DNA of 64,000 bases from Sclerodactyla briareus (GCA_026419785.1 JAODTK010005864.1:132001-196000), one strand, 5' to 3'. Positions 1 to 12,809 are shown, numbered from the stretch's first letter. The notes: generated by a model not told the origin, from the sequence alone. Numbers and translations are program-made.

Positions 1-907
1 TTTTTTTACAAAAAGCACAATTGATGCCAAATTTACTTCCAACAACTATGTAACGAGAATGGGGAACATGATTGAATAAAATTCACAGAATTCTAAGAAT
101 AAATAGTAGGCTACGCTCCTTCCATACTATGTCCGTTTCAAAACGATCCACGGCACTTGAAAAAAAATGGTACCTTAAACTCCACTGGCCCTATCAGCAG
201 GGGGTTTCCCTTGACCTAGCTGTAGGAAGGCCAGTCTCTCTCTGTTGCGTACATAGTACGCGCGCGTACTTGTTTGAACCTTAAAAGCGGTTTGCGTGTC
301 TGCACAAAGACTTGTACGTGTGACTCGAAATAGGCAAAAGTAATACGTATCACAATACTTATGACTTTGAGCCCTTATGAGTAAGGTCACTCACCGACAA
401 GTCGAAACTCTTCAATGCACACAGCATTAATAACGTGACACCATTCCCACATGCGATCGTCCTTTATGGTCACTATTCTCGCGAGGATGAGTGCGCGTAG
501 CATTCTGGTTATTTCAATTATAATTTCGAAGGAATGTATCCCGTAAATCGCACGTCCGGAGTACAAACGAGGCCGAGTACTGGTAGAGAAGGCGACTGGA
601 TGAGTGGACGTGCACTGTCAAGTTTACGACTTGAAAACGATATGTCGTCCGTTTAACCTGGTACCCATAAATGTTTGAGGGTAGAACACCAGTGTGCCCC
701 TATAGGGTCGAGGTGACGGGTTATAAGAGCGGTTGTCGATCTTGAACAAGGTTCAGAAAAAAGTCACTTCGGCGTGGGTGGGTGCGTATGTAAGGTATGT
801 AAACTTTCAAGTTAGATCGGATTTCTGCGAAACAGTAAGAAGCGATTATGGATGAGAGTTGTGTTTTGTTAGGAATATTACTTAGGATGACCAACTTATC
901 CACCTCT
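1..907. other. Intergenic, no feature recognised
   Basis: I see no coding signature, repeat or RNA gene here. Short open frames on both strands overlap each other and have no protein character I recognise. Confidence 0.5.
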
Positions 908-1268
908 AGGTTTCAGAGCGGAGGATAGTAGAGCGGTATCAGGGGCGCTTTGCATGAACAGGTACCGCGGTTCGAATTCCAGCCAACCAGGCAACACGGC
1001 GTTTTTCCCAGAATGGGCTGTATTTGCAGTTCGGCGGCGGTGTCGGTCATGCTGGCGAGCAAGTGGGCTTGGTCACTTCGGGGGGTTGTTCGGGGAGGCA
1101 CTTGCAAGAGGTCTCGTCGGTGGCTGTGAGCAGTCGGTCCGAGCATCTTCCGCTCCTCCAGGTTCTGAGAAAAGTGGTTAGATCCAGAGTCACTGATCGT
1201 CCGTCGGATGGGACGTAAAATTGCGGTCCGGGAGAAGGGATTGGTGTCACTACTGGCTCGATAGGCAT
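908..1268 (+). mobile_element. tRNA-derived SINE, probable
   Basis: The head looks like a decayed tRNA. An A-box-like stretch near 922-936 (GATAGTAGAGCGG) is followed by a good B box, GGTTCGAATTCC, at about 968-979. The ends GGTT and AACC could form an acceptor stem. The body carries GGATGGGACGTAAAA with GCGGTCC shortly after it (near 1206-1230), a text I associate from memory with the body of invertebrate tRNA-SINEs. Short open frames on both strands in this segment are incidental. No flanking duplication was identified, so the limits are approximate. Confidence 0.45.
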
Positions 1269-1276
1269 CTGAGCAT

Positions 1277-1402
1277 AGCGAAAGAGGAAACTAGCAAAGT
1301 TTTTATGATGTCATATCTATTATAAGGGAAAAAGGAGTCATATTTTCTTTCTTTGAAAAATTCGTAGATATGACGTCATCAAATTTGCTAATTTTTTCGC
1401 TA
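1277..1402. repeat. Foldback MITE with 39-44 bp inverted arms
   Basis: The left arm at 1277-1320 and the reverse complement of 1364-1402 match closely. Both read AGCGAAA, then AGCAAA, then a TGATGNCGTCATATCTA-like end, around a loop of about 45 bases. Almost the whole element is arm, so it is a tiny non-autonomous element or stem-loop. It has no coding capacity. Arm identity is high but there are small indels. Confidence 0.6.
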
Positions 1403-3200
1403 AATTTGCCAACTTGGCAGTAAAGGAATAAATGATAATCTTCAAAAAATTAGTAACTTGACAACGGAACGGTATGAAGATGAAACAAAGTTCGGGTGCC
1501 TGATTTTCACACCATCATCAGACTTTAAATATTTGCTGGACTCGCCTTCAAAGTTTACCTCATGTTTCTGGAGGCGGCGTGTAGCATTCTCAAGAAAATG
1601 GAAAAGTTAAAAAGTTCGGTTTATCGCAGTCAACGTTGACGTTACACAACTAGGCTAACGGAAAGGGACTTACATTGAACTCCAAAGATTCTTTCGATAA
1701 ACATTTGGTCAAACTAGGCAAGAATTGGAGGAGAAACTATTCGTAGACTTGACAAAGTTAGATCCAACATGGTTATGGCAGGAAATACGGAGTACATACG
1801 TGACACATTTTTACTGCCGGACAAGTGGCGTGGGTCGCCAGTCACGCTGTGTTTGTATTTTGCTGTACCCTAACTTATCGATCCACCTGTTTGTGGGAAC
1901 CTATAATCCACTTGAGGCAATTGTTATAATTCGTCCGCCCATGCACCAAAGACAGCCATGTGGTTGTTATATTGTATTGATCATTAGTTAAGACGACCGA
2001 AAATCATTCGGTCTTCGCATTGTGTGGATGCTTCTCTTATATAAAGCACCATACGCCTATACAGTACGCAGCTTATTGTGACGTCTATGATCAATCCGGG
2101 GCAAAATCCGAAATGGCCCGACTCGAAATAATTTTAGAAGTGGGGTGTATCACATGATTCCCATTAGCTGACCACAAGGAAACAGTATTATGTTTATAGC
2201 AGTATCAGAAACTTCCGGTCCGCGAGGTGACAGCCATCAGTACATATGGGAGAATACCCCACTCAAAATGGACCATTATCTCATGAAAAAACTACCTACC
2301 GGGCTGACTATTGGCATGCAACTCTCGCGGTTTTTTTATTTTTTTTTTCTTGTGCACCGTCGCGTTTTTATCTGCGGTTAAGCAGCTCTACAAGTTAATC
2401 ATGTCTTCCGTCCGTTAGTTTCGTTGTAGTTTATCGAAGATGTTCGTCATGTTCATTTATAACTTCTAAACCGTAATGCGATCAGGTGAAAACTTGACGG
2501 GGTGAAGCTCGCCATGGTCAAACGAGTGCATTTTTCGACGGTGAAATGTGTGGTTAGATGTTACTTAAAGTCCCATAATTACCCCAATTCAGACTGTCTT
2601 CAAGGCCACACGAGTCACAGATTCCATAGAGCTCCTTGATAACGGAGGAATTTTGGTATACATTAGTGCCCAACCGTAAACGATATTGTGGGAAAGATAT
2701 GTATCACTTTCTCATATGTAGGGGCTGGATGGACTGTAGCTGTTGATGAAATACTTAATGTTGAAAGAATTGAGGCAAGGGGGGATGCAACATGGCAGCT
2801 CCAAGTGTGGTTCTGTCACTTCTACAGGAATAGAATGAGTTTGCTGTACAACCAAGTTGTGTCGGGTACATAGCAATAGGATATAAAGGCCTATAGGCAG
2901 GAGTTGTGATGGGTTACATATGACGTTGTGCTGGGACAACTCAGATGTAGAGCAAATCTCCGGCCCATATTTGGTAGACATGTTGAAAGTCATTTCCAGA
3001 GGTTATGAATGTCATAAAAGGTCAGATAAAGTGAACATACAATAAAATGGTTGAAGAAACATACAGTGTATCGCCAGAGGAATTTGACGTCCGCAGCTAC
3101 CAAGACGTGCGACTTGAGCTGTTGCCCTCAGGTCATAAGCATTGTTTGCGACAACTAGCGAATCTAATTACCCAACAGAACAGTGGCGTAGGAACGAATG
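1403..3200. other. Intergenic, nothing recognised
   Basis: AT-rich sequence without a recognisable exon, RNA gene or repeat. A few short frames occur by chance. Confidence 0.5.
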
Positions 3201-3204
3201 TGAG

Positions 3205-4770
3205 GGGGGGTGGCGTTGGATGACGGATCGGGGGGAGGGGTCTCCCTTTGGAGATTTTTCAGTTTAGATGACTTAGGATGCAATTGGTGCATTGTGCCTC
3301 CAAACCACTTGCGTCCTTCCAGAAACTGTTATGCAATTTATCACATGGTCTTAGAGGCTATTTGCTCTATGAATCTTGTGATTTTTTCTGCCAAATTCAG
3401 GGCAGTGAAGTTCCTTCTTTGGAGTTGGTCTAAATCTCACCTTTTCGGGGACCGCCGAAGTCCCCTATCCCACTCTGGGAAATTTTTGGATTTCAGTGAC
3501 CTGAGAACAATTGGTGCAACATTAGGACTCACGAAACAAAATTCTTTCCATAACAATTGGGCATTCTCACATGTAGTTGATGCAGTTGTGCTTGAATTTG
3601 AATTTGTTAGTGTGCTGCCGAATCGAGGGCCAGTAAATGTTCTTCTTTGGGAGTTGGGTATAAAATTCTCACCTGTCAGGGACCGTCGAAGTCCCCCTAC
3701 CCCCACTTTGGGCAATTTTTTGCATGTCAGGTGGACTGAGATGCAATTTGGTGCAATATAGGAAATCGAAACAACTGCGTTCCAGAAATAATGTGCATTT
3801 GCGGCATGCCTTTAGATGCGATGGCTGCTTCAAGTCTTGGGATGTTTGCTGCCAAAGCAATCGCCAAGGGGGGGGGGGTTGGGTTCCCTCTTTGGGAGTT
3901 GTCTAATTGTACACCTTTTCCCCTTCTCCGACTTGAGAAAAAAGAAAATTCTGCATTTTCAGGTGACTTTGAGATGAGTTGGTGCGATATAGGACCCCGA
4001 AACAGTCGCTTTCCTTCCAAGTAATTGGTGCATTTTGAAGTTTTTAGAAGCGATTGCTGCCTGAAATCCTGCGATTTTTTTTCTACAAATCGAGAACAGT
4101 GGAGTTCTCTTCTTTGGAGTGGTCTAAACCTCACCGTCAGGGGACTACGAAGGCCCCCCCCCCCCCACTTTTGAAGAGTTTGCAGTTCTGGGATCGGCTC
4201 AGATGCAAATTTGGTGCATATAGCACTCCAAAACACTACCTTCGTCTCGAGGAAATGATGGCTGTGCGTTTCAAATGTCCTTAGATGGGATTTTGTGTTG
4301 AATCTTGTAGTTTTTTCCTGCCAAATCGAGGGGGGATAAGGCGACCCTTTTCGGAAGTATGGTCCTGAATCCTCACCGTTTTAAGGGGGACCGCAAACCC
4401 GCCTTTCCCCACTTAAGAATTTTTTTTTTAACATATCACAGTGGCATTAGATGCATTTGGTGCATTAGGTCAAGCCAAAACACAAACTTCGTTCCAGAAA
4501 TAAATTTTGGAATTTCACATGTCGTAGATTCATGCGATTTGCCAATGTGCTATCTGGATCGTTTGATCTTTTTCCTGCCCCAAACTGAACTGAGTTAGTT
4601 TTCCACCTGGAGCAGAAGTTCCATTTTCGGGGAGGTTTGGACTAAATCTGATATGATGGGGACGTCAAAATCCCACCTTTCCCAACGATGAAAACATGTC
4701 TGCATTCGGTGGCTTATAGGTGACCGCTTTGCTGCTCTGCATCTTGTGTTTTTTCTACTGCCACAACTAA
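3205..4770 (+). repeat. Degenerate satellite-like tandem array, unit about 230-270 bp
   Basis: A landmark of the form GGGACCGYCGAAGTCCC recurs near 3449, 3679, 4139, 4386 and 4658, with a weaker unit between 3679 and 4139. Each unit also repeats 'gatgcaattggtgcat', 'ttctttggagttggtct' and 'ctgccaaatcgagg' in the same order. That gives about six or seven diverged copies in one orientation. Each unit contains a C- or G-run near the landmark. The 183-residue frame at 3210-3761 falls inside the array and is not a gene. A related pair of units lies at 19.8-20.15 kb. Confidence 0.75.
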
Positions 4771-4789
4771 TGGCTTGAGCATAAGTGCC

Positions 4790-7730
4790 GTAAGTGCATT
4801 TCTTTGAGAAGCTGGATCGATCGAACAGGCACACCTTTCAGGGAAAACCATAGATGCAGTCGAGGCACTCCAGTTAGTGAAACTTCTGGATGACCCAGAG
4901 TATATATTAGATCTTCTTTACCACGTTCCCGTTTATTTCGACGCAAATCTCTAACAAAAAGATTGCCCGACCGAATATCATTAAAGGAGGCGGCCGGAAT
5001 TTCATGAAGTTTAGGGTGACGGTTACGGTACATAAGGAGACGCCTTACGCCGCAGACCAAACCTCTTGCTCAATTCAGATGATATCTGATTTAAAAAAAA
5101 CATAGAATGCCTCACCTTGCCGGAACGGAGGAATTTAGAATTTGATCGATTTACTTGCCTAAATCTCTCTCTCTTTTTTTCATTCTATTTCGCGTTTTGT
5201 TCATTTTGGACCATGCGTGTTAAACTGCTTTGCTCCGAAATGTAGAGCTGGGAAGGGGGCGAAGCGCTCGCTTCCTCTTCTAAGTCCACGCTTCAGCGAT
5301 TACCAGGAACTTATTTGTAAAAATATGCAGTTACCGGTTATATATCAAGAGAAAAAATAGGCGAATTCATACTTAACAATACAGGGCAAACGATTAATGT
5401 TCACCATTGCGCGCGAAGCGCGCGCGAAATTTTTGCCCATTGTGTGGATATTATTGATCGAAAATGGGACTATAAGCAGAAAAATTCAAGCAATCTGACT
5501 GGAAAAAAATGGGCAAAGTGGGAAAGATGATGGACCATGCTATTTTGAAAATCAAAAGGGTTTTCGGACCTCACCCCCCCACTTGTAGAGTGGGGGGGGG
5601 GAGCGACCCAAGGCCTTCCCCCTCACATTTTTCACTGGGGGCTGGGCGCCCACCAGCACCACCCCCCATCCCCGGTTACCTACAGAACCCTTGCAAACAG
5701 ACCATTTTAGTCACGCATAGCATAGTTAATAGAATAACAGTAAGTTTTTTTTTATTTGTAAATGGTCGGAATATGAGGGAACGCAATTGAAATAACCCGA
5801 AGGAGGCAATTGGATTTTCTCTAAAAGAGATAATATTTGAATATAACTACGGCATCAGGCTGTGATGAAAATCGCCTATATTTAACGAAAACGAACGTTG
5901 GTTTCAGACGAGAAAACAGTGTAAGTTTATGCGAAAAACAAAAACAACACCAATACAGCAGCAAACATCACACACCCCCATACTTGGTTTTTTTTTAGGA
6001 AAAGCTCATAGAATTCATTCGCGTGATACGCATCCCTCGTGTTGCTAGGCATTGGTACAAGTGCCCATGGTCCCGCCAGTCATTGTTGTTTGCCTTCATT
6101 TATCATTTTTCTGGGATTCCATAGTCTAAGATGCGTACGCGGGGTCCGATACGTATGTGATAAATTCGCCAAGCCACGTGACAGACGCACCGGTGGTGCC
6201 AGTGTCAGAATGTGTTCTATTCAGCTTGCAAAGATCTTGGTTCCACAGAGGCCAAAGATCTAAATGAAAGCAAATAACAACTGAATAAGCAGAATAAGCA
6301 CATGTACAATGCTATAAGGATGCTATGACCGCGAATGAGTTCTATTGAAAATCTTCCCAGACGCAAATCAAAACGAAGATATGCAAGGGCTGCTGTACCG
6401 TACTTTTAGGTCTTTATGCATAAAGCATGTGGGTTCTCCTGAAACGATCCTAAAAGATGTGCTTTTACATTATTTTGGACCCGCTACGACATCTCGTGGA
6501 ATCTAGCGGCAAACGCACCGCAGTCCACAGTCGGACTTGCAAAGTATAGTTGTCGAAAGTGACCAACTTTACTTCAACAGCTGTTCACGGACAGCATGTG
6601 CTATGAGTTATATTATAGTAGTGGTAATTATGGACAACGGTATATAGGATCGTTTTTGGAGAACCTAAATGTGTCCAACATCCAAACTCGGTGTTCATAC
6701 GATTTTCCGTTACGGAGTAGGTGAAGAAAAGTGAAGTTGTGCATGTGTTTTGCAAAGATCGGAAAAGCCTCCCTCACGCAATCATGAATGAAGTCAGTTC
6801 TCGCAAGTCCCGCGAAATCCCCTGTTGCTCATTGAAGTGGACACATAATTCCGCTCTGAAAATAGTAGTCAGGAGCGCAAATGTTGTAGGGGATTGCTAA
6901 GTGTTAGTGTTACTATTGTAAGACAAAGGCATGAGAGCACCCGTGAGAGTGGAGCTATTTAACACAAGGAAATTTCATAATATATTCATATGTGATGTTG
7001 GGCATTGTTGCGCGATAGGGGACTCTCTCTAATCCCTCTGCATATGGACCAAACTCTATGGGTTCTCAGCTCCGCGTGGGAACATCGCATTGAATTGGGG
7101 TTTGGACGTTTTATAGGTTCTCAATTTCTTTGATATTTCCTTTTTGTAGCCGATCCTGCAGTGTGTATTAAAAAGTGTACCGGTACGGCTCGAGCTACAT
7201 TTAAGTAATGGTAATGCCTCATTAAATGAGATTTTAAATGGATCCCGCAGAGTGGCGAGTACACGAGTACGAAACAAATATTAAATAAGTCTTGTTAACA
7301 TTCAATGACAACTATTCGTCGGCAAACCAGTCAGAAAGCGTACTAAGTGCCCTATTCAAAATCTCATTACATGTGGTGAGGTTTCTACTTCTGTAACCCG
7401 AAAAAGAGGCTCGTGTCATTCGCAAAGAGACAAAATTTGCAAATTGTGGAAAATGTTCAGTAGGTCGTTTATGTATATAAAGGAGGGTTTATAAGAAGGT
7501 TCTCAGAATGGATCCTTGTGGGACACAACAAGTGCGATATTACGAAAGGTGGGGCGAACACACTACTTACGATCCGCTAGATGGCACTCTATGTCCGACG
7601 TGACCTTTTAACTGAATTCGCCCCCTGAACCCGTATAAAGCTGCTTTTACTAGGTATGCGAATCGGCGAATCAGCGAAACACACTGTGAGAAGACTAGGC
7701 CAATTTTTACCAAGAATTGGGTTGGGCTCC
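4790..7730. other. Intergenic, only small palindromes
   Basis: No gene found. It holds a GCGCGCGAAGCGCGCGC palindrome near 5410-5428 and a small CCCCCCCACTT/AGTGGGGGGG hairpin at about 5572-5600. The segment around 5619-5690 resembles 21.75-21.83 kb (CTGGGGGCTGG followed by GCCC-rich text), suggesting a dispersed repeat end. Confidence 0.45.
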
Positions 7731-7772
7731 CACCTACCATATTCCTAGGTCATAATTTTCGACCCAAACTAT

Positions 7773-7810
7773 GGTCAATTGACCCAACTTGGGTCAAATA
7801 TATTTGACCC
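7773..7810. promoter_or_regulatory. Chain of three overlapping GGTCAA palindromes
   Basis: Three perfect palindromes overlap: GGTCAATTGACC at 7773-7784, TTGACCCAACTTGGGTCAA at 7779-7797 (one central base) and GGGTCAAATATATTTGACCC at 7791-7810. GGTCAA/TTGACC resembles the nuclear-receptor half-site AGGTCA in alternating orientation. Binding is not shown by the sequence. It could equally be a cruciform-prone repeat end. Confidence 0.4.
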
Positions 7811-7849
7811 AGTGTCAAGGTTAGATCCCGAAACTGACACCGTTCTTTT

Positions 7850-8690
7850 ACAGTGTGTTTTACAGAATGTTTCTCGCTCCTTTGTTATTCTTATTGGTCC
7901 GTTCACGTCACTGCACGCGAATCGTCTTTCGTGGGAGTCGCGGAAAAATCGAATTCTTATCGCGCGCGAATGCCCGCTAATAAATGTGACCATTATCATG
8001 GAGCGCCTAATGGGACACCGTATACTGACACTTCCGTAAGTTGCCGCAAAATGGGCATATCGTGCCCCATACATCGTGCAAATCTCTTTATTTCGCATGT
8101 TACATAGGCGGCGGCCTACAAAGTCTGCATTGCATTATTATTCCGACTGAATGGTCATATGTTAGGATAGTCAGCATGATGGATTGTTGAAGCGTTTATA
8201 GCCTGATCGATGGGGATTTTCCCCAAGATCTTTGAGAAGTTTCCGCACTCGAGGATGGGGTAGACTTCCTCGAAGAACCGATCAACCCGGAAAATGTTTA
8301 TTTTTTGCCTCGTTTCGGCCCACGAGGCAATGAAATAAACTTCAAAACTACTAGAAAAGTGTAAATGTCACACTTCATTCCGGAAAATATTTTTTTCTTA
8401 TCATCAGAAATGAGTAAAAAAAACCATTTGTCCTTGTAGTATACCCCTGCATGTCACCCACGTTTCTTTTTCTGAAAAAAGGCCATACATATAATTATCT
8501 ATGACAGGCCCATGGTCGTTGTCGGTGTTGTTTTGAACAGTTCTTGATGATAATAACTTGCTGAATTTGATGAGGCCTAGCTCTCGTTGAAATTAAGGGC
8601 GCCATGCTTCATGTCCGTTCCCGCATTAAGTGCACTAGAAGCCGATCATCAGTGCTCCCTCGTATTTTTTAACATTGTATTTTCTATTTT
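7850..8690. other. Intergenic with one strong hairpin
   Basis: At 8296-8340 there is a stem in which GTTTATTT and TGCCTCGT pair with ACGAGGCA and AAATAAAC around the loop TTCGGCCC. It may be the core of a small MITE. Nothing else is recognised in this stretch. Confidence 0.4.
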
Positions 8691-8699
8691 ATTCTTTTC

Positions 8700-8992
8700 A
8701 TTTTATGGTATACTTGCCGAGTAGAAGGTCGAATTTATTCCAGTGTAGACCTGGAATAAGGCAAATGCCACTTTGGCGGTATTTTAATGTGGGACGACAG
8801 CTTGCAAATTGCCTACACCTCGTTTGACCCTGCTCTAATCCCTTGTGCTGAGCGTCCAGTGAGAAGGCAACAGGTACCATTTTAAATTTTGGTACGACCC
8901 GACCGGGAATCGAACCTCGGTCTCCCGGGTGGACAGGCCGAAACGCTCTACCAATTGTGCCAACCACTCGGTGAATGCCCATGCGAATCACC
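8700..8992 (-). mobile_element. tRNA-derived SINE (family A), minus strand
   Basis: Read on the minus strand, the head is ACCGAGTGGTTGGCACAATTGG followed by TAGAGCG, with its A box in plus positions about 8946-8962. The B box GGTTCGATTCC corresponds to 8906-8916 and is followed by CGGTCGGGT. Spacing between the boxes fits a tRNA head. The body continues to about 8700 and ends in A/T-rich sequence. The head closely resembles the one at 52.36 kb, so these are two copies or subfamilies. It is not a functional tRNA, because the anticodon arm is distorted and a long body follows. Confidence 0.65.
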
Positions 8993-9413
8993 GAATTCGC
9001 CTACGTACCTGATATTTTGCTGATTCGCGTGCCTAGTAAAAGCGGATTGATTCAAATGAAGACACATCAAAATATATTGTTTCTCTCAGTCTCGCGGCGA
9101 TTCAAGGTGTTACATGATTCGATATTGTTACAGATTTTGAAAGAAATCGCTACACATTTTTCTGTTCCTGTTATTTTCAGTTATTTTTTTTTTCTTCTAT
9201 TCTTCTCTTTTTTGCCAAGCTGGGCAAATATTGGAAGGTTGGACAGGTATTCAGCCATCTCATAAGTTGGGAAAGACCAAATTGAATATTCAATAGGTAA
9301 ATTTCATTTCGGCCTATGGCTTATTATCATTGGAATGAATTGATTATAATTGGAAAGGATTTATTATAATTGGTGGTCAGTTTTTGCCCAACTTTTGAGG
9401 CTGTTGAATACTT

Positions 9414-9726
9414 AGAGATCGGATTAGCTCAGGCGTTAGAGCTTCAGACCGTTGATCGTAAGATTGTGAGTTCGAACCCACAGCCGGATCAACTTTTCCA
9501 TGGTGTCCTTGGGCAAGGCACTCGATCTCCATGCCTCTCTCCACCCAGGTGCTAATTGGGGACCTGTGAGGAACTGAGTAAAACCGGTGCTGCATTAGCT
9601 ACTGCCACATACTCTCTCCGGATTGTCAGAGTGCCTACCAGTTCCCATGAGCAGGGTAATATCTGTGAAGCGCTTTGAGCACTTCGGTGGAAAGGCGGTA
9701 TATAAGCACTGAGATATTATTATTAC
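9414..9726 (+). mobile_element. tRNA-derived SINE (family B) with ATT-repeat tail
   Basis: The A box lies at about 9425-9440 (TAGCTCAGGCGTTAGAG) and the B box GTTCGAACCCA at 9470-9480. A conserved-looking body includes 'tgtccttgggcaaggca' and 'cctctctccacccaggtgcta'. The 3' tail is 'cgctttgagcacttcgg...ggcggtatataagcactgag' ending in short ATT repeats near 9715-9726. This arrangement is known for LINE-mobilised SINEs of aquatic invertebrates and lower vertebrates. Family-level naming would need a repeat library. Confidence 0.8.
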
Positions 9727-9729
9727 TCG

Positions 9730-10790
9730 CCCAACGTTTTAACAGTGTACTTGCGGGCATGCTTCGCGTACTAAGTTGTTTCTGGGATGGGGGGGTCGAT
9801 AAGGGTTACTCATGATGGCTCCGTTGCTATAGTACAGACCACGCTGTGCTGCGGTGGTGTTTAACACGCTGTTCCGAATAGGACTGACCAAGTGATTCAA
9901 TTTGTCATCCTGTTCATACAAAACCAAAGACCTATTAAAAAGTGCTGATGGCGTTTTGACAACATGGTTGTTTCTTAATTGAAAGCTTCATGGGGCAATT
10001 AGCGATGTCATTTGCAAACAATTGACTACTCTGGCAACGACTGAAAACTAGGTTTGTCTGGTGGGCGGGCAAGATCTTTGATAAGCACCGATCATTAGGG
10101 CTTTCTATCGGTTTTGGATAGCTAAGTTGCAGTCCATTTGGCTGAAACGAAATTTCTATTCTTCGCCATCAATTCCGCTATCATCGTCATCAGCGCAACG
10201 ATCGATTCAGCTATATCTCGCTATTAGGACTAATGGGACTGGCTCCTAACACAATGATCCCAAATCCACTCGACCTACAATTATTTACTTTGATGCGCCG
10301 AGGGCTGCTAATCCTATTGGACGGTTAAGCCCCTGTCTGAGAGGTCAAGAACTTTTTGGCCAATCATCGTGCACGTAACACGGAGTGACCGTGGATGGGG
10401 TTTAGCGGGATTGGGTAACTATTGTCAAAATTGTTGTCCGTTTTGCTAATTAATGGCACAGCAAGTGGTCTTCTAGCAACTTAGACAAGAGTCGCCTTAA
10501 AAGCTGCAGACGAGACTGTCAACGACACACGTCACTTGCGAGATATTAGCGGTTGGAATGATTAGCGTATAGATCACTTGCTATTACTTTTTGATTTAAA
10601 CTACATAAAACAGTAGCGAATAGAAGGCACCAGCGCAATTTGATATTGTTTGCATCCGCATACGTTTAAATACTTGGAGAAGAAGATATGGAGTACGCCT
10701 TTATATTCATGAGGACAATTGTGGTAGCAGTTGTATTGACCACTGCTAACGCATGGTAAGCAAAGACATTCTTTCAATTTTGTCATATAA
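9730..10790. other. Intergenic, nothing recognised
   Basis: No coding, RNA or repeat signal could be supported. Confidence 0.45.
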
Positions 10791-11176
10791 AAGCCCAGGT
10801 CACCCAGTAACAATAACTATAACGATGAAATTGAGGTTTTCACACTACTGTGACGTCACGTGTGAACGTTCTCCTGATTGGTCACTAATTTTATCGTTCA
10901 AGTTTTTAGGGCAGTTATCGCTCACGGATCAGTTCGTATTTTATCATGTCGTTCATGTATGACCGTCGCTATTAGGTTCATGTGTGAGCGACGGATGATT
11001 TTAATCAATATCGTTATAGTGTGGTCGTGACTAAGACTATTAGGACAGTTAAACTGTACCGATAAGGATAAAAAATATTGTGAACTCACAAACCCGATAC
11101 TTCATACATTAATGTTATATGTGACGGTTCCAATTTTATATCGATAACGTTATCGCTGGATTGTGACCGGGGCCTT
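10791..11176. mobile_element. Small TIR element (MITE), about 385 bp
   Basis: The left end AAGCCCAGGTCAC...CCAG and the reverse complement of the right end, AAGGCCCCGGTCAC...CCAG, match with small indels, and both are followed by a TAAC/ATCG-rich subterminal stretch. A perfect CGATAACGTTATCG palindrome sits just inside the right end (about 11142-11155). The element is non-coding. A target duplication could not be fixed, so the superfamily is open, although a PIF/Harbinger-like type would fit. Confidence 0.5.
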
Positions 11177-12340
11177 AGATCGACTTTATGCCCACCATGT
11201 TCTCAACTTCTGCATGCCCCTATCAAACAACTCGCACGTGAGCACGTTATCCCCCCCCCCCCCCCCCCTCGTCAGCCGCTAAATCGATCCACACTCTGAT
11301 AGCCCCTACCGCTAAACAATGAACCTTTCCACTGACATCACAATTTTATCTTACCCGTAAAATATGTTGCACAATATTCACTGCCAAACATCATGAGCGG
11401 CGACTGCAGAGAGCTGATTGGGCCGTGAGAGTAATTGGAAGCCACTTCAACACGAATGTGTTAGGCTTCATCCCTACATCAACTCAACTCAAATTGTTAC
11501 AACGCCATTCTTCTTCTCCCCATCACCCTACCGCATTTGTTTCGTCTATGTACCTCTGAACAATCCGCCTCATTTAGCAGTTTAGGTTGTTGAAGGTTGA
11601 ACGTGGTCTGTGCCGTTTGCATGACGTCATCCGGTATATCAAGAATATTGTTCATTGCCTTATCGTATAGTGATGGTGTACCGTATTCTACGTATCATTG
11701 CACTAGGGCGGTTTTCCGTCAGTTTTCGCCAGTTGCTACCAGACGATACTTCCCTTTAATTCAGTGATCTCACTTGATGAATCGATTTGTCTAATATCCA
11801 CCTGTCGACATCAACTTCCGGTTTTGGTCAGACATGCTTGTCGATTTGCAATGGGCGTAGACCCATTGGATCGATGATTTTAACACAATTACGGTTCTGT
11901 GCAGGCTCTGCGAGAAATACAGACTATTGAAGAGTCATATCGTCTGGTGTCTGAAAAGTATTTGGCAACACCATGCGAAAAATGGCCAAGTCGTTTGCAT
12001 AAAGTTACGAGAAAAACCGTCACACGATATATCGAAGTTCCTATTGTATTGACTTATCACAGTTACGATATACCGGGATCTATATAAAAATGCATTGAGA
12101 CGGTTTTTCGTCGTGTCCTCACGATAACGTCGCTATCCACCAGTTGTCTCTCAAAATTACCTCATAAACTAGATTCGAGGACCACCACGGTCAACTTATG
12201 AAAACTAATTGGAACAGTCCTGAGAGAAACACTCAGACACTCAGCTAATTTTTGCTTTATTAATCGGATAACCCGAGAATGGGACTTTTCGAGTATGTAA
12301 TTTTATTTTGTATTGACTTTATTTTTCGGTTGCCTTCCAG
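11177..12340. other. Upstream of the visible Wnt8 exons; no exon found
   Basis: This stretch should hold an intron or the missing first exon (signal peptide) of the Wnt gene, but I could not identify one. A run of about 18 C lies at 11251-11268. Nothing else could be supported. Confidence 0.4.
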
Positions 12341-12511
12341 GTTTCAGGGCTAGCAACCTTCTGTTGGCAGGGACCAAGCCTCACTCGAAGTACGCGGAGA
12401 GCAGCGTCAAACGCCGGAGCGCCAAAGGCATGGAAGAGTGCCGGCGGTCATTCTTCTACGATCGATGGAATTGCCGGTAGGTCTCGCTGTCAGCCCTCGA
12501 AAACCTTGGAC
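12341..12511 (+). CDS. wnt8: Wnt8-type ligand, exon with the ECxxxFxxDRWNC block
   Basis: First recognised exon of a secreted, lipid-modified Wnt8-family glycoprotein that signals through Frizzled/LRP receptors. The frame reads ASNLLLAGTK, then GMEECRRSFFYDRWNC, which is the diagnostic Wnt N-terminal block. Its E-C-(x)5-F-(x)2-RWNC spacing and the NLLLAGTK lead-in are closest to Wnt8. The acceptor is ttccag at 12340, with an alternative at 12346, and the donor is GTAAGT at 12512. Directly after RWNC an in-frame TAG occurs at 12478-12480. The frame on the far side (ending LENLG) joins the next exon correctly, so the stop is most likely a local indel artefact. The signal-peptide exon upstream was not found. 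Confidence 0.85.
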
Positions 12512-12809
12512 GTAAGTAAATTCTTATTTTCTGTTCATTCAGCCGACACATAGCTCTCAGCAGTGATTTGTGTTACAACATGGATTTCTTAGCGATCAAC
12601 AGTAACGGCTGTTGATAGATAAACATGAGAAGTTACTGCAACCAGCATTTTTCACCGGCCGTGCTACAGAGGTGGTCACGTAGGCGAGCCATAATCCTTA
12701 CCTACAACAGCATTTCTGGCCGTTCATTTAATGTTCCTTTCTCTAAATTGTCCCCCAAAAATCTGGTTATGTGCACCGTTCGATAGAATACAACGAAAAT
12801 GCGTGTACA

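Noticed and set aside
3210-3761. 183-residue plus-strand open frame
   Set aside because: It spans more than two units of a satellite-like array, and the same DNA units are out of frame elsewhere in the array.
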